A stretch of 64,000 bases of DNA from Kamptonema formosum PCC 10802 (GCF_000332335.1 NZ_KB235948.1:1631282-1695281); one strand, 5' to 3'; shown: positions 7,932-16,606, counted from the first letter of the stretch. The notes: generated from the sequence alone by a model not told the origin. Numbers and translations are program-made.

Positions 7932-8645
7932 TTAATCGCTGCTGCTGCTGCTGCTCGTCTTAATTGGGCGGAAGGCATCTAAAAAATTCAGCAAAGGATA
8001 CAGATTGCGCGACTGCACCCACAACCGGCCTTGACCGCGAAACCGGCACACCAGTCCCTCTCCGCCAAAGATGCCGGTTTTGAGTCCCTTAAAGGACAGC
8101 CCTCCGAGCATTTCAACATTATAGTTCAGAGAGTCTTCAAACGCCACAATATAGCCGGTGTCTACGACATAATCACCGGCTACCGGAATTTCCACAATCC
8201 CCCCATAAGAACTGAACCAGATATCCCCAGAGCCGGTCGCCCGCATCAAAAACAGGGACTCCCCGCTAAAGAAGCCTTTCAATCCTTGGAACTTGGTATC
8301 AATTGTCACAGTCGGGCTGCAGGCGACAAATCCGGAAGATTGAATCATCAACCCGCTGCCGGTGAGGCAGTAATGCTGGATGTCTCCGGGGATTCCTGGC
8401 GAGACATACAATTGTCCCGGTCTGCCTTCAGCGGTGAACTCACTCACAAATAGGGACTCGCCACTAACCAGCCGGCCCAACCCTTTTAGCAAGCCCCCTT
8501 TTACTTTGGATTTCATTTTGACGCAAGCATCCATCGCCGCCATCGCCCCCGATTCCACGAGAACGGTTTGATTCGCCTGCAGGTCTAAGCGCAAGGAAGC
8601 GTAAGAAGGTGTGTGTTCAATTTCGTAAGCGATTTCACCGGCCAT
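7932..8645 (-). CDS. AIM24 / TIGR00266 family protein (copy 1 of 3)
   Basis: I start at MAGEIAYEIE, preceded by TTGGGAG at ribosome-binding distance; the five upstream codons are probably not translated. The 237-residue protein has the AIM24 beta-prism pattern: VLVESGAMAAMD near the start, SGESLFVSEF, GDYVVDTGYIVAFE and a late GGEGLVCRFRGQGRLWVQSR. A polyserine tail (SSSSSSD) ends it. It is last in a same-strand run of three AIM24 paralogs. The family is widespread in cyanobacteria and related to mitochondrial AIM24, but its biochemical role is not established. Duplication followed by divergence fits the layout. Confidence 0.88.
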   Translation of the reverse strand: MAGEIAYEIEHTPSYASLRLDLQANQTVLVESGAMAAMDACVKMKSKVKGGLLKGLGRLVSGESLFVSEFTAEGRPGQLYVSPGIPGDIQHYCLTGSGLMIQSSGFVACSPTVTIDTKFQGLKGFFSGESLFLMRATGSGDIWFSSYGGIVEIPVAGDYVVDTGYIVAFEDSLNYNVEMLGGLSFKGLKTGIFGGEGLVCRFRGQGRLWVQSRNLYPLLNFLDAFRPIKTSSSSSSD

Positions 8646-8715
8646 AATTGCAACTCCCAAAAATAATTACCTGTTCACCCCTCAGTAGGGTGCGTTCCGG
8701 AGGAACGCTACGAAA

Positions 8716-9405
8716 CTATTGCGATTTCACCGGCAGCTGGCTGCCGACAAGCTGGCCAAACGCATTGGGATTGTGGGTTTGGCAAAAAACGCGACCCTGC
8801 CCTTTAAACCGGCACACCAATCCTTCCCCACCGATCCCCAACAGGGAGCCAATCCAGCTAGACCCCGATTTAGTCACAGTAAAGGTCAAGCTTTTCTCAA
8901 AGGCAACGATATGGCCGGTGTCAACAATATATTCTCCGTCCACCGGCACTTCATAAATCGCCCCGAAAGAACTGAGCAGGACAGTGCCGCGCCCGCTCAC
9001 GTCCAGCCAAAAGATATTCTCTCCGGAAAAGAAAGATTTAAATCCCTGCCATCCCAAATCTATATCCACACCCGATTCGCTAGCGAGGTAAGAGGTTGCC
9101 TGCACCACCAAGCCGGTGCCCGATACTTGATATGCTAGAAGATCGCCCAGCAACTTGGGGGCCAAAAACACCTCGCCACCGGCAGTCGGGGAGCGGAAGA
9201 CACTCAAAAATAAAGACTCGCCGGCAAGCATGCGCTTGAGTCCGCCCAAAATGCCACCGCCTTTACCTTTGCGGAGGGTTGTGCTAGCATTAATATAGCC
9301 GCTCATGGCAATCATCGCGCCGGCTTCTGCCATTAATTCTTCACCGGCATTCAGGGTAACGCGGGCAATAGCGCAGTCCGGTCGCTGCAAAATTTCGACA
9401 TTCAT
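8716..9405 (-). CDS. AIM24 / TIGR00266 family protein (copy 2 of 3)
   Basis: A 229-residue paralog of its neighbours. Family landmarks are AEAGAMIAMSGY, LAGESLFLSVF, GEYIVDTGHIVAFEKSLTF and GEGLVCRFKGQGRVFCQTHN. It has no signal peptide or membrane segment, so it is probably cytoplasmic or peripherally bound. The gap to the downstream copy is 70 bp and contains a GTAGGGTGCGTTCCG dispersed repeat. The upstream gap is 26 bp, so co-transcription with copy 3 is likely. The function is unknown. Confidence 0.88.
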   Translation of the reverse strand: MNVEILQRPDCAIARVTLNAGEELMAEAGAMIAMSGYINASTTLRKGKGGGILGGLKRMLAGESLFLSVFRSPTAGGEVFLAPKLLGDLLAYQVSGTGLVVQATSYLASESGVDIDLGWQGFKSFFSGENIFWLDVSGRGTVLLSSFGAIYEVPVDGEYIVDTGHIVAFEKSLTFTVTKSGSSWIGSLLGIGGEGLVCRFKGQGRVFCQTHNPNAFGQLVGSQLPVKSQ

Positions 9406-9431
9406 CTCGCTGAAGCTCTCCTGAAACGGAA

Positions 9432-10094
9432 TTAACTAAATTTGGGCCCGAGAAATCTGACTAACCCATCAATACTGCGAGACTGTAAATAAATCACGCC
9501 CTGACCGGAAAGCCGGTTGACGAAGCCTTCTCCTGACGTGACCGAGCCAAATAAACCGCCCGCCAGACCTGTGCTCATTTTAATTCCGGGCTCGTAGGCC
9601 ACTAGATGGCCACTATCTACCACAAACTCGCCGGTGATCTGCTTCTCGGTGATGCCGCCGTAAGCGCCAAAGAAAACCACACCGTTACCGCTTAATTGGA
9701 GCTTGAACAGCCCCTCCCCGGCAAACCAGCTGGCAAAACCGGCCCACCCCACCCCCATGCGGACGCCGGGGGTGTGGGCGATGTGCGCCCCCGGTTGAAA
9801 ACAGATGCTATTCCCGCGCAATTCGATGCAGGCGATGTCGCCAATTGCCGGTTGGGTCAAGACGAGTTGCTTCGGTTGCCCAGCTGCATTGGTAAAAGTA
9901 TTGACGAAAAGGGATTCGCCGCCAAAGAATTTTTTGAGGAACGCTGAGAAGAAGCCACCTGAGAAGTGAGTTGCCATCGAGATTTGGGCGTCGCTGCTAA
10001 TCATAGCGCCGGCCTCAGCAGTGATGCTCTCACCCGGATTCAGGGTGACGAATATTGCGGCAAAGGATGGTTTGTATCGGATTTCATGTCTCAC
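9432..10094 (-). CDS. AIM24 / TIGR00266 family protein (copy 3 of 3, promoter-proximal)
   Basis: A GTG start at 10094 is supported by GGAGGAG about nine bases upstream. The 220-residue product shows the same landmarks: ITAEAGAMISSDAQI, GGESLFVNTFTN, GEFVVDSGHLVAYEPGI and GEGFVNRLSGQGVIYLQSRS. It is first of the three-gene AIM24 run, and the NACHT gene is divergent from it. The three copies are clearly homologous but differ enough that the duplication is not recent. The role is unknown. Confidence 0.88.
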   Translation of the reverse strand: MRHEIRYKPSFAAIFVTLNPGESITAEAGAMISSDAQISMATHFSGGFFSAFLKKFFGGESLFVNTFTNAAGQPKQLVLTQPAIGDIACIELRGNSICFQPGAHIAHTPGVRMGVGWAGFASWFAGEGLFKLQLSGNGVVFFGAYGGITEKQITGEFVVDSGHLVAYEPGIKMSTGLAGGLFGSVTSGEGFVNRLSGQGVIYLQSRSIDGLVRFLGPKFS

Positions 10095-10354
10095 GCTCGT
10101 TCACTCCTCCAGCCAGATACTGGAAATACCTACAAGGGCAGCTAGGTGTTTTACGGACTTCCTCTGCTAATTTCTCTCCCGCTCTTGGCTTGTCCTCCTC
10201 TTTCCCTCTCGCCCTCCTGAAAAACAAGAGAAACTAGGCGAATATTATATAATTATACCCTTTGCCTGCCATTCTCAGCCAGATAAACAAGCCGCGCCAG
10301 TGTCTCAAGTCCACCTGTATAGTGTCAGTGAAGCGTAACGAACCGTCGCCCCCC

Positions 10355-11791
10355 ATGCCAAGAGTGAGCCCCGCACTGATATCCCTGCTGACAGTTTTGC
10401 CCAGTGGCGCAGTCAGCCTGCTGAGCAGCCAACTGTGGAATGCCCTGCCCTATGTCTGGAGCGTGCTCTTGGCGCTGACTGCGGTGTCCGGGATGGTGTG
10501 GGCGATTGCCAGCTTGCTCCCACCGGCACCGCCGAAGGACAGACAAATCTTCCGGAAGCGGCAGCAGTTGCTGGCGGCGGTCAGTCAGGAAGTCACGGCG
10601 AGGTTAAAGCAGTCCGCGCACAGCGCCGTGCTGGCGAACCTGGTCAAAGACGAAGAACTCCAGCGCGTTCGTCCGAATGCGGACGTGAAAATCGGCGGCA
10701 GTCCGCGTTTCCAGCTGCAGCCAGAGGACAGGATCGCCAAAGTGTTTGAGGACACCGGCAGCAAGCTGCTGATTTTGGGGGGTGCCGGTGCCGGCAAAAC
10801 CACCATGCTGCTGGAGCTGGCGCTGGAGTTGTGCCAGCGGGCTGAAAGCGATACCAGTGCTGGGGTGCCGGTGGTGCTGCACCTGTCCTCCTGGAAAAAC
10901 CAGTGGCAGCCGGTGAGCGAGTGGCTGGTGGCTGAACTCAGCTCCAAGTATGGGGTCCGCACCGAGCTGGGCCGGCGGTGGCTCTACGCCGGCGAGTTGC
11001 TGCTGCTGCTCGACGGGCTCGATGAACTCGAAGCAAGCCGCAAAGAGCAGTGCATTGAAGCGATCAACCGGCTGCTGGAAGACAGCCCCCAGCCGCCCCA
11101 AGTTGCCGTTTGCACGCGATACAACGAGTATAAAAACTGCCCGTCCAGACTGCGGCTGAATGGGGCAATTTTTTTGCGCCCCCTGACGGACGCCCAGATT
11201 CGCGCTTACCTGCTGGCTGCCAGAAGTCGAGAGCTGTGGTATAATATCGAGAGTGAGCCGCACCTTTTGGCGCTGGCGAGGACGCCCCTGCTGCTGAGCG
11301 TGATGACTTTAGCCTATGAAGAAATCTTAATCCATTCTTGGAAACGCATTACTTCCAAGGAAGACTTGCGCAAGTATTTGTTCAACGCCTATATTCGCCG
11401 CATGCTGGGGCGGGAGATTAACCCCCGCAAGCAGCCCAGCCCAGAAAAAACCCGGCACTGGCTGAGCTGGCTGGCTAAAAGGATGGAACAGGAGAATCAG
11501 GCGGAATTTGTGATTGAGAAAATCCATCCCGACTGGTTGCAAACTCCCCGCCAGAAACAGCTGTACCGGATTGGCGCAGCGCTGGCGTGCGGGTTCATTC
11601 CCGGTTTGGCTTTCATGCGACATTTCGTGCTGCGCCTGATTCTTTGGCGCAGTGGGTATATTCCCTGGAACTGCGCCGGTTTCCTCAACTACGCCGCAGA
11701 GCGACTGTTGGTGCAGCGTGCCGGTTCGCGCTACCAGTTCACTCACAAGTTGCTGCAAGAGCATTTCGCCGAGATGCCCTTAGATTCTTGA
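10355..11791 (+). CDS. NACHT-family STAND NTPase with membrane segments
   Basis: A 478-residue signalling NTPase if started at the ATG of MPRVSPALIS; the frame is open to a TTG at 10262, so the start is uncertain. Two hydrophobic stretches (ISLLTVLPSGAVSLLSS and VLLALTAVSGMVWAIASLL) suggest membrane anchoring. The NTPase core has a Walker A motif GGAGAGKTTML and an extended Walker B motif LLLLLDGLDELEA. The C-terminus (FVLRLILWRSGYIPWN to YQFTHKLLQEHFAE) matches the ending of many cyanobacterial NACHT proteins. It has no recognisable effector or repeat domain. STAND proteins act as ligand-triggered switches in defence or stress responses, but this one's partner is not visible. Confidence 0.88.
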   Translation: MPRVSPALISLLTVLPSGAVSLLSSQLWNALPYVWSVLLALTAVSGMVWAIASLLPPAPPKDRQIFRKRQQLLAAVSQEVTARLKQSAHSAVLANLVKDEELQRVRPNADVKIGGSPRFQLQPEDRIAKVFEDTGSKLLILGGAGAGKTTMLLELALELCQRAESDTSAGVPVVLHLSSWKNQWQPVSEWLVAELSSKYGVRTELGRRWLYAGELLLLLDGLDELEASRKEQCIEAINRLLEDSPQPPQVAVCTRYNEYKNCPSRLRLNGAIFLRPLTDAQIRAYLLAARSRELWYNIESEPHLLALARTPLLLSVMTLAYEEILIHSWKRITSKEDLRKYLFNAYIRRMLGREINPRKQPSPEKTRHWLSWLAKRMEQENQAEFVIEKIHPDWLQTPRQKQLYRIGAALACGFIPGLAFMRHFVLRLILWRSGYIPWNCAGFLNYAAERLLVQRAGSRYQFTHKLLQEHFAEMPLDS

Positions 11792-11843
11792 GTGGGGTTT
11801 GGGGTTATACCAATTTTGGATTTTGGATTTTAGATTTTGGATT

Positions 11844-12156
11844 TATAGCGGTTCTTAGCTTGATGTACTGTGGTTCATAAACCCGTTGAGCGTAGGGGCA
11901 GTGCCCCCGTGCCACTGGTGTCAACTTAAGCTCCCGGCGATTGGAAATCGCGGCTACACAAACCAAGTCCGCATGACAAGGACTTAAGAGAAGAGCTAGA
12001 ATCTTAAAACCCTTGCCTTGCGGGTTTTGTCTGTATAGCTGCGGTTTCAACCGCCTAGAGACTGCGGGACACAGCTTAAGTTGACACCAATGTGCCACCC
12101 ACGGAGACCGCCCCTACGGAGTTTCTCCGTAGCACACTAATCTGAGAAACGCTATA
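11844..12156. mobile_element. Family-1-like element interrupted by a family-3 element
   Basis: The ends are TATAGCGGTTCTTA and TCTGAGAAACGCTATA. The outer arms also pair through GTAGGGGCAGTGCCCC and GACCGCCCCTAC. The centre is occupied by the element at 11917-12088. Without it the outer element would be about 140 bp. This is a nested insertion between the NACHT gene and the vWA gene. Confidence 0.65.
11917..12088. mobile_element. Family-3 MITE-like element (GTGTCAACTTAAGCT termini), copy 1
   Basis: A 172-bp element with perfect terminal inverted repeats GGTGTCAACTTAAGCT and AGCTTAAGTTGACACC. GTGCCAC occurs at 11909-11915 and again at 12092-12098, a possible target duplication. A second copy lies in the opposite orientation at 37683-37877. 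Confidence 0.75.
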
Positions 12157-12225
12157 GCCAAAATTGGTAAGCGGTTACGATTTTAATCTGCTTAGTACAG
12201 AAAGGAGTCAGAGCCTCCTGAACTG

Positions 12226-12250
12226 CGTTCCCAGGCAGAGCCTGGGAACG
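12226..12250. repeat. CGTTCCCAGG palindrome
   Basis: Perfect 10-bp inverted repeat with a 5-nt spacer. The preceding ~45 bases (TTTAATCTGCTT, AGAAAGGAG, AGAGCC) recur at 59762-59795, so the palindrome is part of a longer dispersed unit. Confidence 0.7.
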
Positions 12251-12259
12251 AGGAAATAC

Positions 12260-13459
12260 CTACGACCTAAAATCTGACACCACCCGCATCACCTGGCTCA
12301 CAAATTCTGGATACCGGCGCTTCACCCATTCTGGAAAAGCCAATTGCGGCTCGTCTGTCAGCTGGCGCTCCAGCAGCTCAATAATGTCATCCACCTCGTT
12401 AACTAAATCAAAGACGAGGAGATCGAAAGGGAGTTGGTTATTGATATTGAAATCGAGATTTAAGAAGTGTTCGATATCAACGTCCTGTCCCAACCCCAGG
12501 ACAAAAAACTTGACCGTCTTGTGATGTTCAATGTGGGCGCAAGCTTTGGCGAGGCAATCTACAAACTGCTGCTCGTCATTAAACTGGCCATCTGTATAGA
12601 TGATAAAAAAAGCCCCGCGATTGTTGGGCTTTCCCTCTGCCAGCCAAGTGTCCAGACATTTTTCCAGCGTTGGGCCAATAAAAGTTTTGGTCTTGGGCTG
12701 GTTCGCGCTGAACAGCTCCCACACCTGCGAGGCGTCCCGGATGGCCATCGGACTGGGATCAACTTCAGGGCGGCTAAAGAAGTAAATCGAAACGCTATCG
12801 CAAATCGTCTGTCCTGATTCTTGCCGGCGGCTGTTTTGGCCAGACAGAATCGCCGCCACATGACCCTCCACCACTTCTTCGAGGTACTCATAGCGGGTTT
12901 GGCTGCCGGTATCGGCATCCTTTCTCACCATCGAGCCACTCCGGTCAATCAAAATAAAAACGTCCCGGTTGTAGAGGGTGGAAAACGGCGGTTCTCCCAC
13001 CGGCACTGGTTTGCCCTCACCCCCCATACTGGGAGAATCCGAGTCGGGAGAGGGGGGAGAGATGCCGGTGCTGTCCGCCCATACAGACATTTTGCCCTCA
13101 CTCCGCCAACCCCCCTCTCCCGACTGGGGGGAGGGGGGAGATATGATGGCGGGTGCGAAATCCGAATCCTCCCCTGAGGCATCGCTCGACGCACCGGCAG
13201 CCTGGCTGACTAATTCAGGCTTGTACTTGCCGAAAAGGGCGATTAACTCCGGACGTTTGCACCGGCGTTTAGCGGGCCATTTATTTATTATAGCAAATTC
13301 CTTGCAGATATTCTCAATGTGTTTTCTGACGGTTGCTTCCGTAACCGTCAGCGCAGCGGCGATCGTGGCATCCGTCTCGCCTGCTAAGAGCTTCAGCAGC
13401 ACTTGCTTGCGCCGATAGGTCAGCCTTTCAAAAACTGCCTCGAACTGTCTTCGATCCAT
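12260..13459 (-). CDS. N-terminal HTH plus von Willebrand A-domain protein
   Basis: The ATG at 13459 gives 399 residues. Residues 1-60 form a LuxR-like HTH (LTYRRKQVLLKLLAGETDAT, TEATVRKHIENICKEF), a module found at the N-terminus of many cyanobacterial STAND, CHAT and vWA proteins. A vWA domain follows from about residue 165, with a complete MIDAS metal site: D172-x-S-x-S in FILIDRSGSMV, a threonine in GPTLEKCL and an aspartate in IIYTDGQFND. The linker, residues ~100-155, is low-complexity (ISPPSPQSGEGG, ISPPSPDSDSPSMGGEG) and is encoded by a repetitive palindromic element read in frame. The protein probably works as a regulatory or scaffold component in conflict-type signalling; no MoxR ATPase partner is adjacent. 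Confidence 0.85.
   Translation of the reverse strand: MDRRQFEAVFERLTYRRKQVLLKLLAGETDATIAAALTVTEATVRKHIENICKEFAIINKWPAKRRCKRPELIALFGKYKPELVSQAAGASSDASGEDSDFAPAIISPPSPQSGEGGWRSEGKMSVWADSTGISPPSPDSDSPSMGGEGKPVPVGEPPFSTLYNRDVFILIDRSGSMVRKDADTGSQTRYEYLEEVVEGHVAAILSGQNSRRQESGQTICDSVSIYFFSRPEVDPSPMAIRDASQVWELFSANQPKTKTFIGPTLEKCLDTWLAEGKPNNRGAFFIIYTDGQFNDEQQFVDCLAKACAHIEHHKTVKFFVLGLGQDVDIEHFLNLDFNINNQLPFDLLVFDLVNEVDDIIELLERQLTDEPQLAFPEWVKRRYPEFVSQVMRVVSDFRS
13018..13142. repeat. CTCTCCCGACT-type repeat inside the vWA coding region
   Basis: Two related C/G-rich blocks (GAGTCGGGAGAGGGGGGAG and CTCTCCCGACTGGGGGGAG) in opposite polarity encode the Pro/Ser/Gly linker. Comparable intergenic DNA lies at 26490-26532. 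Confidence 0.6.
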
Positions 13460-13615
13460 GCACAATGTACCCCCATGCTTCTATCATATCGCAAGCGGGG
13501 CTCACAAATGTGTGTCCGCCCCCACTTGTGAATCTTTGTACACAAAAGCCCGCTGTGTCTGGCACAGGATGTTATATTAAAAGCAGGTAGCACTTCTACG
13601 GAAGGGATTCCGCTA

Positions 13616-13966
13616 ATGGATACTTTATTCATTTCAAAAGTTGAAATGTTCCCGCAAGCCCAAGTGGGCACTGTCGAAGAAGCAATTTCCTACAACCGGC
13701 GGGGACGAGTCAAATTTGACGGAACCTACTGGCCGGCTCGCTTCTACGATGCGGACTGCAAAGCAATTGTGGGGCCAGACGAGCTAGTCTCCGTGGTGGC
13801 TATTCAAGGCATTACGCTGCTGGTGCTCCCCCTGGAGCCGGTTGCCGGGAACTCTTGGGCCACCCAGAGACCGGCTCCTGATGTAGAGCGCCGAGTCGGG
13901 TCGGTTATGGAAGCAGGTTCCTTCGATCCGCTGTACTGGGACGATGGTTGGGCCGGCGAGCGATGA
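13616..13966 (+). CDS. NfeD-like small beta-barrel protein
   Basis: A 116-residue protein whose centre (GRVKFDGTYWPARFYDADC, then VSVVAIQGITLLVLPLEP) matches the soluble OB-fold domain at the C-terminus of NfeD proteins. The membrane and protease parts of NfeD are absent. The start is supported by GAAGGGAT upstream and by TTATATT, a plausible -10 box. A second protein with the same core is at 58516-58800. NfeD domains usually accompany stomatin-like membrane proteins, but none is present here, so the role is unknown. Confidence 0.75.
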   Translation: MDTLFISKVEMFPQAQVGTVEEAISYNRRGRVKFDGTYWPARFYDADCKAIVGPDELVSVVAIQGITLLVLPLEPVAGNSWATQRPAPDVERRVGSVMEAGSFDPLYWDDGWAGER

Positions 13967-13984
13967 ACATATTCATGTGCGAGG

Positions 13985-14200
13985 GGGGTGCGGTCCGCCC
14001 ATTCTAGTCTTAGGCGCAACTGCACAAGCTCGTGCGGAACGCACCCTAGCAACTAGAATTAGGGTGCGTTCCGCTCATTAGAGTCCTGGAACTGCAGCGC
14101 CGGTGCGTTCCGCACCCCAGGAACTGCAAGTAGGGTGCGTTCCGCCAATTCCAGTCTTGGGCACAACTGCACAAGCTCGTGCGGAACGCACCCTACAATT
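13985..14200. repeat. Cluster of direct and inverted GTGCGTTCCG repeats
   Basis: The segment AACTGCACAAGCTCGTGCGG with its flank AACGCACCCTA occurs twice (near 14019 and 14163). TAGGGTGCGTTCCGC, in both orientations, occurs several times between and around them. The ~330-bp gap to rsmA has no gene; its last part is CCCACGCC-type simple repeat. Confidence 0.75.
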
Positions 14201-14296
14201 AGCACTCGATGACCGCATATCGGGCACCGGCATGAAAATCCCACGCCCAATCACCCATGCCCCACGCCCCACGCCCCACTCCCGCCGCCATCAGCC

Positions 14297-15130
14297 ATGA
14301 CTCTCCAACCTCGCAAACGATTCGCGCAACACTGGTTGCGCAGTGAAAAAGTCCTCGATCAAATCATCCGTGCGGCTGAATTATCCGGGCGCGATCGCGT
14401 CTTGGAAATTGGCCCGGGCACCGGCATCCTGACGCGGCGGTTACTGCCGGTGGTTTCCTGTGCTGTCGCCGTGGAAATTGACCGCGACTTGTGCCAGCAC
14501 CTGGTCAAACAGCTGGGTAAAGCGGACAACTTTTTACTCCTGCAAGGGGATTTCCTCTCCCTGGATCTGGACGCCCTGCTCGCCCCTTTCCCAACCTTCC
14601 AAACGCCGAACAAGGTAGTGGCCAATATCCCCTACAATATCACCGGCCCGATTCTAGAAAAACTCCTCGGCACCATTGCCGCACCGAATCAAACACCTTA
14701 CGATACAATCGTGCTGCTGGTGCAAAAAGAAGTCGCAGAGCGGCTGTACGCCCACCCCGGATCGAGAGCTTTTGGCGCTCTGTCGGTGCGCGTGCAGTAT
14801 TTGGCCAGCTGCGAGTTAATCTGCAGCGTGCCGCCTGGGGCTTTCCAGCCGCCGCCAGAAGTGGACTCAGCGGTGGTGCGCCTGCGCCCCCGCCCCACAG
14901 AACCCCCGGCATCTCATCCCCGACAGATGGAGACGCTGATTAAACTGGGCTTTTCCAGCAAGCGCAAAATGTTGCGAAATAATTTAAAAAGTATAGTGGA
15001 GCGCGACGAGTTGAGTCACTTGCTGGAACAATTAAATATAGACCCGCAAGCCCGCGCCGAAGACCTGAGCGTCGCTGACTGGGTGCGCTTGAGCAATCAG
15101 CTGCAGCTGGCCGATCGCACCGGCTTTTGA
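14297..15130 (+). CDS. rsmA: 16S rRNA (adenine1518-N6/adenine1519-N6)-dimethyltransferase
   Basis: KsgA/RsmA dimethylates two adjacent adenines near the 3' end of 16S rRNA, a late step in small-subunit assembly. The 277-residue protein begins RKRFAQHWLRSEKVLDQII and carries the SAM-binding motif VLEIGPGTGILTRRLL, the acidic AVEIDRDL and the catalytic NIPYNITGPIL. The C-terminal helical domain ends in LSVADWVRLSNQL. Length is normal for the family. It precedes ispE by 82 bp on the same strand, an order common in cyanobacteria. The start lacks a clear Shine-Dalgarno sequence, being preceded by repeat DNA. Confidence 0.96.
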   Translation: MTLQPRKRFAQHWLRSEKVLDQIIRAAELSGRDRVLEIGPGTGILTRRLLPVVSCAVAVEIDRDLCQHLVKQLGKADNFLLLQGDFLSLDLDALLAPFPTFQTPNKVVANIPYNITGPILEKLLGTIAAPNQTPYDTIVLLVQKEVAERLYAHPGSRAFGALSVRVQYLASCELICSVPPGAFQPPPEVDSAVVRLRPRPTEPPASHPRQMETLIKLGFSSKRKMLRNNLKSIVERDELSHLLEQLNIDPQARAEDLSVADWVRLSNQLQLADRTGF

Positions 15131-15212
15131 GCCAGCAGTGACGGCAACCCCCAATCGGGACACCGAAAATCCAGGCATTTCCTAAACCTTTCCGCCCTTT
15201 CCGCCCCTTACC

Positions 15213-16184
15213 ATGCAGTCCTACTCCCTAATTGCCCCAGCGAAAATTAATTTATATTTGGAAATCCTCGGCGCTCGCCCCGACGGCTATCACGAGCTGG
15301 CGATGATACTGCAAAGTGTGGGTTTGGCGGACACGATTGACCTGCGCCTTAATGGGACTGACAAGTTCCGCCTCCACTGCGATCACCCGCAAGTGCCCTT
15401 GGGCGAAACTAACCTGGCCAGCCGAGCCGCGAAACTGATGGCTGAGCAATTTCGGGATGTGTTTGCGAATTATGGTGGCGCTGATATCACTATCCACAAG
15501 CGCATTCCCGTAGCAGCCGGTCTCGCCGGCGGGTCAGCAAACGCCGCTGCGGTCCTGGTGGGGCTGGATTTGATGTGGGAACTGGGTTTAACTCAGTCGG
15601 AACTGCAGGAACTCGGAGCCCGGCTGGGGTCAGATGTCCCCTTCTGCATTGCCGGCGGAACGGCACTGGCTACGGGGCGGGGTGAGGAGCTAGACCCCCT
15701 GCCCCCGCTGAGCCACCTCTGGGCCGTGCTGGCAAAGTACCGCAGTCTGGAGGTTTCGACGGCTTGGGCTTACCGGACCTTCCGGGAGCAGTTTGGCAGC
15801 ACCTACGTTTCGGACCCCGAAAGTTTAGAAGACCGCCGGCAGCGGGTACACTCTGGAGGGATGGTGGGTGCGGTCGTGCGTCGGGACAAAGCCAAAATTG
15901 GCCAACTGCTGCACAACGATCTGGAGCGATCGGTGCTGCCGGCTCACCCCCAAGTGTCCCAGTTGCGGCAAGCCCTGCAACTCCCCGGTGTCTTGGGCGT
16001 GATGATGTCCGGTTCAGGACCGACTGTCTTCGCCCTCACAGAGTCGGAAGCGCAGGCACTGCAGGTGCGAGAGCAGGTTAAAGCGGCGATTTCTGACCCC
16101 GATTTAGACCTGTGGGTGACTGAGGTCAGCAGCACCGGCATTCAGCTGGCATCCCCCCACCCCCATCCGCCTGAAAAACCATGA
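15213..16184 (+). CDS. ispE: 4-diphosphocytidyl-2-C-methyl-D-erythritol kinase
   Basis: IspE phosphorylates CDP-methylerythritol in the plastid-type MEP isoprenoid pathway that supplies carotenoids and the phytyl chain of chlorophyll. The GHMP-kinase features are present: APAKINLYLEILGARPDGYH at the N-terminus, the ATP loop PVAAGLAGGSANAAAVL and the late glycine motif GVMMSGSGPTVFAL. It has 323 residues, slightly long because of a Pro/His tail. Its stop overlaps the start of the DUF3082 gene by four bases (ATGA), indicating translational coupling. Confidence 0.97.
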   Translation: MQSYSLIAPAKINLYLEILGARPDGYHELAMILQSVGLADTIDLRLNGTDKFRLHCDHPQVPLGETNLASRAAKLMAEQFRDVFANYGGADITIHKRIPVAAGLAGGSANAAAVLVGLDLMWELGLTQSELQELGARLGSDVPFCIAGGTALATGRGEELDPLPPLSHLWAVLAKYRSLEVSTAWAYRTFREQFGSTYVSDPESLEDRRQRVHSGGMVGAVVRRDKAKIGQLLHNDLERSVLPAHPQVSQLRQALQLPGVLGVMMSGSGPTVFALTESEAQALQVREQVKAAISDPDLDLWVTEVSSTGIQLASPHPHPPEKP

Positions 16185-16522
16185 CTGACTTAACTCCCGC
16201 TCCCAACCCCCAACCCCCATCCCCCTCTCAGCCCGGAGCGCTGCGCTGTGCCGGCGGATCTGTGGTGGCCGGTGCTATGGCATCTGCCTGCTATTTCCTG
16301 ACTTCTTCCATCGCCCAGACTTTTGCCAGCAAGCCGGTGCTCTCAGATAATATTACGGTGCTGAATATTGCCTCTGCTGTGCGCACCCTCGTTGTCGGCC
16401 TCAGCGCTCTGGCCACCGGCGTTTTCGCCCTAGCCTCTTTGGGGCTGATGGCTCTCGCTGGGCAGATCCTGATTCAGCAACTGGGGAAACAGCCGGCACC
16501 CCCTGAGGACGCCGGGCAGTAA
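16181..16522 (+). CDS. DUF3082 membrane protein
   Basis: A 113-residue protein with a Pro-rich N-terminus and two hydrophobic segments, AGAMASACYFLTSSIAQTF and VVGLSALATGVFALASLGL. It belongs to a cyanobacteria-specific family commonly found directly behind ispE. The ATGA overlap indicates coupled translation with ispE. The function is not known. Its conserved position suggests a link to membrane or isoprenoid metabolism, but this rests on context alone. Confidence 0.85.
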   Translation: MTDLTPAPNPQPPSPSQPGALRCAGGSVVAGAMASACYFLTSSIAQTFASKPVLSDNITVLNIASAVRTLVVGLSALATGVFALASLGLMALAGQILIQQLGKQPAPPEDAGQ

Positions 16523-16562
16523 GAGCCTGTCGCTCACGCAATTCTCAAGCTCGCCAGGGGTG

Positions 16563-16606
16563 AGAAACCGGGTTTCTTTCGATCGGCCACAATAAACCCG
16601 GTTTCT
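16563..16606. terminator. Hairpin downstream of the rsmA-ispE-DUF3082 run
   Basis: Arms AGAAACCGGGTTT and AAACCCGGTTTCT around an 18-nt loop. A T-rich tract (TTGACTTTTTTTAT) follows a few bases later, so this may terminate the operon. The arms match the family-1 core. Confidence 0.6.
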
